Shown one piece after another: positions 54,281 through 62,462 of a stretch of DNA of 64,000 nt. A model generated the notes under the pieces. That model did not search any database, was not told the DNA's origin, and saw nothing but the letters and a program-made list of their open reading frames with translations. The stretch's first letter is position 1. Each line of letters starts with the position of its first letter. Origin of the DNA: DAOTXN01 sp034435435 (GTDB taxonomy: Bacteria; Chloroflexota; Anaerolineae; S140-20); NCBI GenBank assembly GCA_034435435.1, contig DAOTXN010000182.1:4727-68726 (forward strand), read 5' to 3'. A program made the translations under genes and the position numbers.

Positions 54281-54631
54281 CTATTGGGTCTGATGAGCCA
54301 AGATTTCCAAATAGACCAGGATGGCTTTGATCTCCGAGTCCGATAGCCGCATATTGGGCATGCCCCGGGGCGGGACAATGAGCGTCCGGCGAACGTCGGC
54401 AGCGGGCAGGCGGAGCGCCACGTCGTTCAAGTCGGACGCCAGCGTCGCGCCAGCGTCGCCGATGGTGTGGCATTTGCGGCAGCCGTATTTGTCTATCAAC
54501 GCCGCGCCGGTCTGCGCCGACACGTCTACTCGCTTGGTCAGGTTCAGCCACCAGCGCGGCGGCGCCACGATGAGCCATAGCAACAGGATCGCCAGGCCGC
54601 CCAGCGCCAGTATAACGCCCTTTTTCATCAT
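54281..54631 (-). CDS. Membrane-anchored mono-heme c-type cytochrome
   Basis: A 116-residue protein. One N-terminal helix (residues 5-23) anchors it. The heme site is Cys51-Arg-Lys-Cys54-His55, and Met91 or Met94 in Gly-Met-Pro-Asn-Met is the sixth ligand, as in class I cytochromes. It should face the outside of the membrane, where it can hand electrons to the TtrA-like enzyme. The start is 54631 or the next Met at 54628. A repeat-filled gap of 116 bases separates it from the large subunit gene. Confidence 0.9.
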   Translation of the reverse strand: MMKKGVILALGGLAILLLWLIVAPPRWWLNLTKRVDVSAQTGAALIDKYGCRKCHTIGDAGATLASDLNDVALRLPAADVRRTLIVPPRGMPNMRLSDSEIKAILVYLEILAHQTQ

Positions 54632-54650
54632 CCCGTCGCTCGCCTATTAT

Positions 54651-54739
54651 CGTAGTAACGACTTTAGTCGTGTGCCGCGTAATCTGCGACCAAAGTCGCT
54701 ACTACGAGCTACGAGCTTGCGACTAAAGTCGCTACTACG
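54651..54739. repeat. Palindromic ACTTTAGTCG repeat cluster
   Basis: CGTAGTAACGACTTTAGTCG (54651-54670) is followed by two reversed copies, GCGACCAAAGTCGCTACTAC (54686-54705) and GCGACTAAAGTCGCTACTAC (54719-54738). The copies differ at one or two bases and can fold into alternative hairpins. They fill the gap between the reductase large subunit and cytochrome genes. Confidence 0.8.
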
Positions 54740-54747
54740 AGCTTGCG

Positions 54748-57700
54748 TTACACCTTGACGACGCGCACTTGAGTATCGTAAAATACCGCGCTGCCGCCGG
54801 CCAGGTCGGACAGGGTCACGTTTTTCAGGTGCGGGTCTATCCGCATGGCGGCGTTGCCGTGCAAGGGTACGGCGCGGCGCGGGTCGCCTTTGACCACCTG
54901 GCCGTCAATGGTGATATCGCGCGCGCCGCTGGCCCAGTGACCAAAGCCGAGCGGAAAGGCCACCACGCCGGGGCGGAGGCCCTGCACAATCCTGACCTGG
55001 CCCTCCATCGGGTTTGCCGGGCCGTGTTTGACGTCCCACACCCCGTCGGGGTTGCTGGCCGAGCTCAGCCTGACCGTGTCGCCATCCCGCAAGCTCAGGC
55101 GCTCTGCGTCGGTCTGGTTCATCAGCACAAAGCCCTCGGCCAACACCGACAGCAGCCAGTAGTTGGTGATGCTGCGGGCCTTGGTCATGGTGATTTCCTT
55201 GTAGGTGATCAGGTGCAAGTCGTAGCCGTCGTCTGGGATCTCTTCACCCGTGGACGAAAGGCCGGCCGGGATGTAGGTGGTGTAGCCGATGAAGGGTTTG
55301 CCGGTCATCGTGTTGATAGAGGTGAACGTCTTTTCCTGGTACAGGTTGATCAGCCGCCCATATTTGTTGGCGACCTGGACCTCCGCCGGGCTGGCCGTGG
55401 GGTCGCCCTTGTAACCCTTGGCAAAGTCCTGGTAGCGCCCGCCGCGATTGAGCACAAACACGCTCTTGCGCCACAGGCTCTCATCGTTGCCCACGGCCGC
55501 TTTCCACACGGCGGGGTCGAACACGCTCTTGGGCAGGAAGCGACGCGCCTGGATAAAGATGCGCATTTCTTCGTCGTCGGCCTCGGGCACACTGTCGGAG
55601 CCGTCTTCTTTGTCGCCAAAGGCAATGTCGGCCACCTGCTTGAGATAAAAGTGCTCGGGGCGGGTGTAGGGGATACCTTCGCCCAGACCATTGGGGCCAA
55701 AGCCGGGCAGCGCCATTTTTTCGGCCAGCGCCATCAGCAGGGCCTCGAAGGACATGGGGATTTCCTCGCCAAAGACCGTGACGGTCGGCCAGCCGGGCAG
55801 GGCCATGGCCGGGTTGCGCACGTTTTCCACTTTCCAGGGCACCGAGGGGTGCGAGCCGTGGAATTCCCACCGCTCCAGGTACGAGAGGTCGGGAAAGATG
55901 TAATCGGCGTAGGTAGAGGTCTCGCCCACCAGGATGTCGGAGGCGATGTGCAGGGGGACCTTTTGGGTGTCGGCCAGAATCTCGATGCCCGTGTGGCCGG
56001 CGGGCAGGCTGTACACGCTGCCGTTCATGTAGGTCATCAGGATTTTGATCGGGTAGGGATAGGCGTCGCCGATGGAGGGCAGGTCTTCCTGGTAGACGTC
56101 GGTGGCGATGGGGAACCAGGGTCGCCGGGTGGGATAGCTGCCGTCAAACAGCGTGGTCTTTTCGTAGGCCACTTTGGTGCGCAGCATGTCCACGCCAAAG
56201 GCGGTAAAGTGGTGCTCGCCGAACATCGTAGTCACCGGGAAGGGCTGGCCCTTTTTGCTCCCCTTGCGGTCGTAGGTCGAGGCCTTGATGGTCCCGCCGG
56301 CATAGTCAAAGTTGCCGATGAGCAGGTTGACGACGTACCAGGCGTTGTTGTTGTAAAAGCCATTGGTGTGCTGCGACGGGCCGCGATGGATGTCGGCCGC
56401 GGCCCTGCGTCCATGGGAGGTGAACTCGGCGGCCAGCTCGAGGATGTCGCTTTCCTGAACGCCGGCGATCTCGGCCCACTCGCCGAGGGTGTGCTGCTGG
56501 GCCGATTCGAGCAGGATTTGCAAGCCGCTCTTGACCTCGAAATCGCCGAGGGTGGTGTGGACGAATAGCTCGCCCACGACCGGCGCGGCCTCGGGGTCGA
56601 GCACATCAATCGGGGTGGGTACGCCGTCCACCAGCGCCAGCGGCGCGTCGCCGGGATATTCGGTCCCGTCGGCGGCCACGTACACCGTGACCTCTTTATC
56701 GTCCTGGGTGACCGTCTTGGGTTCCAGCAGGCCCAGCTCGCTGGCGCGCAGGTGTTTGCCGGGCGCGCCGTCTTTGATCTTGACCAGCCAGGCGGCGTTG
56801 GTATAGTTGGGCTCGCCGGCGGCCGTGGCCGCCGCCTGGTTGGCGATGGCCAGATAGGCCGCGTGGTAACGCTCGTTTTCCAGCATCCAGCGGATCATGC
56901 CCAGCGCAAAGGCGGCGTCGGCGCCGGGTTTGATGGGCACCCACTTCCAGGCTTTGGCTGCCAGCTTGCTCAGGCGCGGGTCAATCACGGCGAATTTGCG
57001 GCCCTCTACCACGGCGGCGGTGGCTTTGCAGGTGCGCTGCGGCGGGCCATAATTGGCCTCGAACAGGTTGGCCCCCACATAGATGACAAATTCGCTGTTG
57101 CCCGTGTCGGCTTGCCAGTAGAACTTGTCGCCGCTGTCGAACGCGCCTTTGGCGGCGTTCCACTTGCTGCTCATGGCCTTGCCGGTGAAATACAGCGAAC
57201 CCTGACAGACGGTGGTGTGGCCGTTCATGTTGATCGTGCCAAAGGCTTCCTGGAAAAAGCGATGCACCACGTCTTCGCGCCCGCCCTTCATGCGCCCCCA
57301 GACGAACATAAGTTGGTTGTTCTTGGGTCCCAGGTCGGGGTGCGCGGGGTCAATCAGCGCGTCCAGGTGGTCGGCGTGCTTGGCCTTGAACTCTTGGACC
57401 AGCGCCTTTTTCTTTTCGGCATCTTTCTCATCCCAGATGGCCTTGACCTCGGCGGCCATCTCGGCGGCCACCTCGGCGTCGGCGAGGGCGCGCACCTCTT
57501 TGAAACCGGCCACGTGGCCCTCGCCAAACAGGTCACCGCCGTTGACGACTTCGTCAATGGCCTGCACAAAGGGAATGGCGATCCACTGACCCTCGCCGCG
57601 CCGAGTGCCGGGCTTGCGCTTGAGCACCTGCAGGATGCGGTAGGGGTCGTACACGGTTTGCAGTCCGGCCTGGCCTTTGGGGCAGATGCCGCCCTCGATG

Positions 57701-58065
57701 GTCGCCATGTCTTTCACCGGCGTGGCATAAGCCGGGTGCGGCCACAGCGTCCACGGGCTGTAGGGGTTGCCGTCTATTTTGGCCGCCAGCCCGTCGAGCA
57801 GCTTGACCTTGACGGCGCAGCCGGTGTTGCATTGCAGACACACGGTATAGATCTGGTTCTCTGGCTGGGCCTCGAAAAAGCCCTGCTCGCCGGCGGCCAT
57901 GGCGCGTTGAATGGCCTGCATGGCCAGCGTCGAGCCGCCCAACAGCGCCGCCGTACCGCCGATCACGGCCGACGCCTTCAGCAAGTCGCGCCGCGAAATC
58001 GCGGTCTCGAGCCACCCTGCTACGTGCGTCTCGTTCCTGGTTTCGACGTTGATGTCTTGCTTCAT
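54748..58065 (-). CDS. Molybdopterin oxidoreductase large subunit, tetrathionate-reductase A-like, Tat-exported
   Basis: An 1105-residue DMSO-reductase-family enzyme. The Tat signal is Ser-Arg25-Arg26-Asp-Leu-Leu-Lys. The [4Fe-4S] motif is Cys76-x2-Cys79-x3-Cys83 with Cys128. Cys287 in Thr-Thr-Val-Cys-Gln-Gly-Ser is the probable molybdenum ligand, so sulfur, arsenic or selenium oxyanions are possible substrates. The length is closest to TtrA (about 1000 residues) and longer than ArrA or PsrA. The gene order Fe-S subunit, NrfD-like subunit, large subunit matches ttrBCA. A charged insertion near 195-235 is unusual. Tetrathionate is the best but not the only guess. Confidence 0.8.
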   Translation of the reverse strand: MKQDINVETRNETHVAGWLETAISRRDLLKASAVIGGTAALLGGSTLAMQAIQRAMAAGEQGFFEAQPENQIYTVCLQCNTGCAVKVKLLDGLAAKIDGNPYSPWTLWPHPAYATPVKDMATIEGGICPKGQAGLQTVYDPYRILQVLKRKPGTRRGEGQWIAIPFVQAIDEVVNGGDLFGEGHVAGFKEVRALADAEVAAEMAAEVKAIWDEKDAEKKKALVQEFKAKHADHLDALIDPAHPDLGPKNNQLMFVWGRMKGGREDVVHRFFQEAFGTINMNGHTTVCQGSLYFTGKAMSSKWNAAKGAFDSGDKFYWQADTGNSEFVIYVGANLFEANYGPPQRTCKATAAVVEGRKFAVIDPRLSKLAAKAWKWVPIKPGADAAFALGMIRWMLENERYHAAYLAIANQAAATAAGEPNYTNAAWLVKIKDGAPGKHLRASELGLLEPKTVTQDDKEVTVYVAADGTEYPGDAPLALVDGVPTPIDVLDPEAAPVVGELFVHTTLGDFEVKSGLQILLESAQQHTLGEWAEIAGVQESDILELAAEFTSHGRRAAADIHRGPSQHTNGFYNNNAWYVVNLLIGNFDYAGGTIKASTYDRKGSKKGQPFPVTTMFGEHHFTAFGVDMLRTKVAYEKTTLFDGSYPTRRPWFPIATDVYQEDLPSIGDAYPYPIKILMTYMNGSVYSLPAGHTGIEILADTQKVPLHIASDILVGETSTYADYIFPDLSYLERWEFHGSHPSVPWKVENVRNPAMALPGWPTVTVFGEEIPMSFEALLMALAEKMALPGFGPNGLGEGIPYTRPEHFYLKQVADIAFGDKEDGSDSVPEADDEEMRIFIQARRFLPKSVFDPAVWKAAVGNDESLWRKSVFVLNRGGRYQDFAKGYKGDPTASPAEVQVANKYGRLINLYQEKTFTSINTMTGKPFIGYTTYIPAGLSSTGEEIPDDGYDLHLITYKEITMTKARSITNYWLLSVLAEGFVLMNQTDAERLSLRDGDTVRLSSASNPDGVWDVKHGPANPMEGQVRIVQGLRPGVVAFPLGFGHWASGARDITIDGQVVKGDPRRAVPLHGNAAMRIDPHLKNVTLSDLAGGSAVFYDTQVRVVKV

Positions 58066-58083
58066 TTTTATACCTCCACAGCT

Positions 58084-59376
58084 CTACTCGGATGCCACGA
58101 TGGGCAGCAGTCGCCGGCCGGCCAAAAAGATCAAAGCCGACAGGCTGACGGCCCAGACGAACACCAGCCATTCGTTGAGGCTGGGGAAATAGCTGGTGGT
58201 GAGGCCCGGACCGGTAAAGGCCTGCTCCAGGCCGGGCAGTTCCGCCACAGCCAGACCGGGGATGACGATGTTGAGCCGCACCGCCAGAAAGGTCACGGCT
58301 ATCAGCGCGCTGGCCGTGGCAATCGCCCAGGTCTTGCCTCGTCCGAGGATCAGCAGGAGAGCAGGGATGATCACGCCGCCGCCCATGTGGACGAGCCAGA
58401 ACACCCACCAGTACGACCCGAAAAGCACGAGCTGCAGGCTGGCCGACTCGGTCGGGCTGGTATTCCATAACCCGATGGAGATCTCGCCCCACTCTAGCAA
58501 CACGTCCAGCGCCAACAGTCCCAATACGATCTGGCCCAGAAAGCGCATCAAGTCGCGGTGCGACGGGCTGCCCGGCTCTGGTCCCCACAAGGCGGCGATG
58601 AAGGTCAGCAGCGCCCCGCCAGACAGCAACGCGCCTCCCAGGAACAGGATGGGCGTCAGGCCAGAGTGCCAGTAGGGTCGGGCGCTCACCACGCCAAAGA
58701 TAGCGCCGACCGAGCCGTGGAAGGCAATCGCCAGCGGTACGCCAATGCTGCCCAGGATGCGCAGCTTGCGGCGGTCGGCGGCCAGGGCCGCCTCTGAAAC
58801 GTCGCGTCGTCCAAAGGTGAGCCAGCGCGCCAGCGCGCTGTGGTCGCTGCGGGCCACCAAGTCGGCCCGCAGGGCCAGCCACAGCTCGATCAACAACAGG
58901 ATAAAATAGGCCGTGTAGAACCACAGCATCCAGCCCATGATGGAGCGAAAGTTGGTCTGGAGCAGCAGCTTCCAGGCCCGCTCTGGATGACCCAGGTCCA
59001 GCCAGATCGAGATCATGGCCCCAAAGAGGGTGACCAGCGCCGTAAACAGGGCCAGCTTGCCGACCTGCTCCAGTCGCTCCCGGCCAAAGGCGGCCCCGGT
59101 AGGCAGGCCCACGGCCGGCCCGGCCACGGTGCCCACGCCGCCCAGGCGGCGGATGTTGAAAACGTAGACCAGGGTGGAGAACAAAAACGCGCCAGCCGAC
59201 AGGCCGACCATGTAGATATAGCCGGCCACCCATAGCCCCCACGGCACGTAGGAGCCGTAATTCGCGCGCGCGTGCCCAAAGGCTACCCGGCCGTAAAGGC
59301 CATAGAGACCGAGCACGAACGCCACGATAGCCAGCGCCCAGAAAATACGGTTCCAAGTAAATGTTCGGTGTGTCAT
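58084..59376 (-). CDS. NrfD/PsrC-type membrane subunit, TtrC-like
   Basis: A 430-residue quinol-oxidising membrane subunit with ten or more helices. The Pro-Trp-Gly-Leu-Trp-Val-Ala-Gly-Tyr start and Leu-Gly-His-Pro-Glu-Arg-Ala in the first loop are NrfD/PsrC signatures. I prefer ATG 59376, 7 bases after AGGAG; a GTG at 59394 would overlap the Fe-S subunit stop by four bases. It would pass electrons from quinol to the Fe-S subunit and on to the large subunit outside the membrane. Confidence 0.88.
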   Translation of the reverse strand: MTHRTFTWNRIFWALAIVAFVLGLYGLYGRVAFGHARANYGSYVPWGLWVAGYIYMVGLSAGAFLFSTLVYVFNIRRLGGVGTVAGPAVGLPTGAAFGRERLEQVGKLALFTALVTLFGAMISIWLDLGHPERAWKLLLQTNFRSIMGWMLWFYTAYFILLLIELWLALRADLVARSDHSALARWLTFGRRDVSEAALAADRRKLRILGSIGVPLAIAFHGSVGAIFGVVSARPYWHSGLTPILFLGGALLSGGALLTFIAALWGPEPGSPSHRDLMRFLGQIVLGLLALDVLLEWGEISIGLWNTSPTESASLQLVLFGSYWWVFWLVHMGGGVIIPALLLILGRGKTWAIATASALIAVTFLAVRLNIVIPGLAVAELPGLEQAFTGPGLTTSYFPSLNEWLVFVWAVSLSALIFLAGRRLLPIVASE

Positions 59377-59390
59377 GGTCATGCTCCTGC

Positions 59391-60128
59391 TCACAGTAGA
59401 TAATAGACGCGCGGCTCGGTGCCCAGCTCTTCTTTCAGCCGCATCACGTTGGGTCGGGAGATCATCTCGGCCACCAGGCTATCGGGGTCGTGGGCGTCGC
59501 CGAACAGGGTAGCGCGGCCGATGCAGGTGGTGACGCAGGCCGGCAACATACCGTCGGCGATGCGGTGCAGACAAAAGTGGCACTTGCGCACGTTGCCGAT
59601 GGGGGAGCTTTCGCCGTGGCGTTCCCAAGCTTTGCCATATTCATAGTTGGCGACGCGCTCGTAATCGTCGGCGGTGTGCTGGCCGAGCAGGACGGGCGCG
59701 GCGTCGGGCAGGCCATCGGTGTACAGGCGACCCAGGTCGAACGTGCGCGCCGCATACGGGCAGGCCGTGATGCAGTAGCGGCAGCCGATGCACTGCTCGT
59801 AATCCACTACCACTACCCCGTCGCCGTTCTTCCAGGTGGCGCTGACCGGGCAGACGGAGGTGCAGGGCGGCTCATCGCACTGCATGCAGGGGCGGGGCAC
59901 AAAGCGGCGGGTGACATTGGGATACACGCCCAGTTCTTCTTCCAGCACCGGGCGATACACCACGCCGGGCGGCAGTTTGTTTTCGGCGATGCACGAGATG
60001 GTGCAGGCGTGACAGCCCACGCACCTGCGCAGGTCTATGACCATCACCCAGCGGCGCTGCGCGCGGGGCTTTTCCAGCGCCCGCTCCAGCTCCGCCTGCA
60101 TGCGAACAAGGACGTCTTGATGATTCAT
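59391..60128 (-). CDS. 4x[4Fe-4S] ferredoxin subunit, TtrB/PsrB-like
   Basis: A 245-residue electron-transfer subunit. Four Fe-S motifs are seen: Cys-Val-Gly-Cys-His-Ala-Cys near 36, Cys-Met-Gln-Cys-Asp-Glu-Pro-Pro-Cys near 81, Cys-Ile-Gly-Cys-Arg-Tyr-Cys near 113, and Cys-His-Phe-Cys-Leu-His with a later Cys-Val-Thr-Thr-Cys. There is no signal peptide; it would be carried out with the large subunit. The ATG has TTAGCTTAC/GAGGAGG upstream. First gene of the reductase operon. Confidence 0.92.
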   Translation of the reverse strand: MNHQDVLVRMQAELERALEKPRAQRRWVMVIDLRRCVGCHACTISCIAENKLPPGVVYRPVLEEELGVYPNVTRRFVPRPCMQCDEPPCTSVCPVSATWKNGDGVVVVDYEQCIGCRYCITACPYAARTFDLGRLYTDGLPDAAPVLLGQHTADDYERVANYEYGKAWERHGESSPIGNVRKCHFCLHRIADGMLPACVTTCIGRATLFGDAHDPDSLVAEMISRPNVMRLKEELGTEPRVYYLL

Positions 60129-60275
60129 AAGCTTACCTCCTCGATATGAGGCGCCCGGCGCTTGGGAAGCGTGGGGCGACTGGCGGACCAGGTTGACCAG
60201 TTACCAGCTTATAAGAAAATCAAGCGGAAAGGTAGCAGGAAATGCCCGACATGCGGGCGGGGATTGTGGGGTAAA

Positions 60276-60304
60276 ACCCGACAGAAGAGGGAAAAGTGTC
60301 GGGT
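60276..60304. promoter_or_regulatory. ACCCGACA inverted repeat upstream of the reductase operon
   Basis: ACCCGACA (60276-60283) and TGTCGGGT (60297-60304) with 13 bases between; a further CCCGACA lies at 60245-60251. The position, between the regulator genes and the first reductase gene, suits a response-regulator binding site. No clear sigma70 promoter was found between here and 60128. Confidence 0.45.
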
Positions 60305-60315
60305 AAAGCCTGACA

Positions 60316-60348
60316 AGGTCCCCGGCGCTTCTCAAGCGCTGGGGACCT
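60316..60348 (-). terminator. Hairpin ending the regulator operon
   Basis: AGGTCCCCGGCGCTT and AAGCGCTGGGGACCT form a 15-base stem with one G-T pair and a CTC loop, directly after the response-regulator stop codon. The T tract is poor, so ending may be incomplete. Confidence 0.7.
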
Positions 60349-61008
60349 TTACTCGTTCAGCCAGCCCTGGGCCTGGGCGTAGCGCACCAGGGCCGCGCGG
60401 CTGCTCAGACCCAGCTTTTCCATAGCCCGGGCCCGGTAGGTCTCGACGGTTTTGATGCTCAGGCTCAGGCGCTCGGCGACCTCGCGATTGGTGCGGCCCC
60501 GCGCCACCTGCACGATCACTTCCATTTCGCGCTCGCTCAGGGTCGCAGAGGGCGCAAGGGCAGGCGACAGCTCGTCGAGCATACTACCCAACAGAGCGCG
60601 GGCCATCGTGGGATGGATGTAGACGCCGCCGCGCAACACGGCGCGGATAGCCGAGAGCAATTCCTGGTCGGCGGCTTGTTTGGGCACATAACCGGCCGCG
60701 CCGGCTTGCAGCGCCTGGCGCAGATATTCTTCGTCGGCGTGCATGGTCAGCACCAACACGCGCGCACGCGGAGCGCGGCGGCGAATTTCAGGCAGGGCCA
60801 CCAAGCCGCCCAGATGCGGCATGCTCAAATCGAGCAACACCAGGTCGGGTTGTAGCGCCTCTACCCGCGCCAGCGTCTCCAGCCCGTCACCGGCCTCGCC
60901 CACGCAGCTCATGTCGGGCTGCGCGTCAATCAGCAAACGCAGCCCGGCCCGCAGCACGGCGTGGTCATCGGCCAACACGATGCGGATCATTCGAGTGGGG
61001 TTGGTCAT
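60349..61008 (-). CDS. NarL/FixJ-family response regulator (TtrR-like)
   Basis: A 219-residue regulator. The receiver has Asp14-Asp15 and phosphoacceptor Asp60 (Val-Leu-Leu-Asp-Leu-Ser-Met), with Lys in Val-Pro-Lys-Gln. The C-terminal LuxR-type helix-turn-helix is Leu-Ser-Glu-Arg-Glu-Met-Glu-Val, then Asn-Arg-Glu-Val-Ala and Lys-Thr-Val-Glu-Thr-Tyr-Arg. It overlaps the kinase gene stop by four bases. TtrR of the tetrathionate system has the same domain type. Its target is likely the adjacent reductase operon. Confidence 0.92.
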   Translation of the reverse strand: MTNPTRMIRIVLADDHAVLRAGLRLLIDAQPDMSCVGEAGDGLETLARVEALQPDLVLLDLSMPHLGGLVALPEIRRRAPRARVLVLTMHADEEYLRQALQAGAAGYVPKQAADQELLSAIRAVLRGGVYIHPTMARALLGSMLDELSPALAPSATLSEREMEVIVQVARGRTNREVAERLSLSIKTVETYRARAMEKLGLSSRAALVRYAQAQGWLNE

Positions 61009-62462
61009 TCGTCGTCCAGCGGCACGCGCACGTACACAGTGGTTCCGCCGCCCATCTGGGATTCGACGGTCAGTGCGCCGTCCAGCAGCTCGGCGCGCTC
61101 GCGCATGCCGTACAGCCCCAGGCGGTTTTCGGCCAACCCGGCCCGCAACACGCCGGCGGCGTCAAAGCCGCAGCCATCGTCTTCGATGATGAGATTGAGT
61201 TGCCCGTCGTGCGCTTCCAGCAGTACGCTGACGTGACATGCCTGGGCGTGGCGGGCGACGTTGGTCAGCGCCTCTTGCACGATGCGATAGACGGCGGTCT
61301 CGATCTCGGGCGCGAGGCGGCGCTCGTCCAATCGGTCAATCTGTAAATCCACCTGGGTCTTGAAACGCGCCGCGTAATCCTGGACGTAGCGACGCAACGC
61401 CACGGCCAGTCCCAGGTCATCCAGCACCGACGGGCGCAATTCCAACGCCAACCGGCGCACATCTTCCAACGTGCCAGCAGTCAGCGCGCGCAGGTCCATC
61501 AGCCGACGGTGCATGTCGGTGGGCGCGGCGGCCTCTTCTACGTTGCGCAGGCCGACCATCAGCGAGGCCAGCGCCTGGCCGGTCTCGTCGTGTAGCTCGC
61601 GGGCGATGCGCTTGCGCTCTTCTTCCTGGGCGGAGATGATTTGCTTGAGGTAATGGGCGCGCATGCGCTCGCGTTCCTGGCGTTCGGCTTGCGCCACGGC
61701 CAGGTCGGCCGTCATAGCGTTAAAGGCGTCGGCCAGCTCGCCCAGCTCGTCGTCGGCCCAACGTTCCACGCGCGGGCTGTAATCTCCCTGGCGCACGGCC
61801 TCGGTGGCCTGCACCAGGCGATGAATGGGGCGCGTGAGCAGCCAGGTCAGCAAGATGGCTGCCCCGACGCCGACGAGCGACACGAACATGGTGGTCAGCA
61901 ACAATTGGGCGGTGACGGCGTTCACCGTGGCGCGCATGCGTTTTTCGGACAATCCCACGCGGGCGACGCCGGCTTTACCCTCAAAAATGGGCACGGCCGT
62001 GTCCCAGACTGTGCCTTCGTCGGTCGCCAGCGCCAGCATTTGATGGTGTACGACAGGCGCGACGGGGTTGGCGGTATCTAGCCCGGTCGGAAAGCCGCCC
62101 GAAAACGTGTGCGCCACCACCCGGCCTTGCTCGTCCAGGATGAAGGCGTAGCGCACGTCGGGGTTGTTGGTCTGGGTTTCGCGCAGCAATTGTAGGACGT
62201 CGTACAAGTCGTTGATGAGCAACGGATCGGTGCTGCGGGCGGCCAGGTCCCGCGCCAGACTGACCGACTGGTCGCGCAGTTGGCGCGTCAGGGTGTGGAC
62301 CAACATGGCCCGCACCTGCAGGGTGACGCCGCCGCCCAGCAACAGCATCAGCGCCAGCACCATGCCCAGGATTTTGGTGCGGATGCTGACGGCGCTGATC
62401 AGGTCCCACAGCCGGCGCAAAAAGGCGCTACGGGCCGAACGGATGCGGTAAACGCCGCTCAC
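61005..62462 (-). CDS. Membrane histidine kinase (HisKA_3) with extracytoplasmic sensor and HAMP
   Basis: A 485-residue kinase. Helix 1 at 29-50, an outside domain at about 55-175 of the Cache type, helix 2 at 185-208, HAMP at 208-260, then the HisKA_3 phosphoacceptor His291 in Arg-Glu-Leu-His-Asp-Glu and an ATP-binding domain with Asp-Asp-Gly-Cys-Gly-Phe. It overlaps the response-regulator gene below and the PhnD-like gene above by four bases each. It carries its own sensor domain and may also listen to the binding protein. Confidence 0.92.
   Translation of the reverse strand: MSGVYRIRSARSAFLRRLWDLISAVSIRTKILGMVLALMLLLGGGVTLQVRAMLVHTLTRQLRDQSVSLARDLAARSTDPLLINDLYDVLQLLRETQTNNPDVRYAFILDEQGRVVAHTFSGGFPTGLDTANPVAPVVHHQMLALATDEGTVWDTAVPIFEGKAGVARVGLSEKRMRATVNAVTAQLLLTTMFVSLVGVGAAILLTWLLTRPIHRLVQATEAVRQGDYSPRVERWADDELGELADAFNAMTADLAVAQAERQERERMRAHYLKQIISAQEEERKRIARELHDETGQALASLMVGLRNVEEAAAPTDMHRRLMDLRALTAGTLEDVRRLALELRPSVLDDLGLAVALRRYVQDYAARFKTQVDLQIDRLDERRLAPEIETAVYRIVQEALTNVARHAQACHVSVLLEAHDGQLNLIIEDDGCGFDAAGVLRAGLAENRLGLYGMRERAELLDGALTVESQMGGGTTVYVRVPLDDE

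Noticed and set aside
54748..58065. Respiratory arsenate reductase ArrA, suggested by nearby ars genes
   Set aside because: Length of 1105 residues, the B-C-A gene order with an NrfD-like subunit, and the TtrS/TtrR-like regulators fit a tetrathionate-type enzyme better. Not excluded.
60235..60260. Sigma54-type promoter before the reductase operon
   Set aside because: The GG and GC pairs are 8 or 9 bases apart instead of 10, and no sigma54-dependent activator is encoded nearby.
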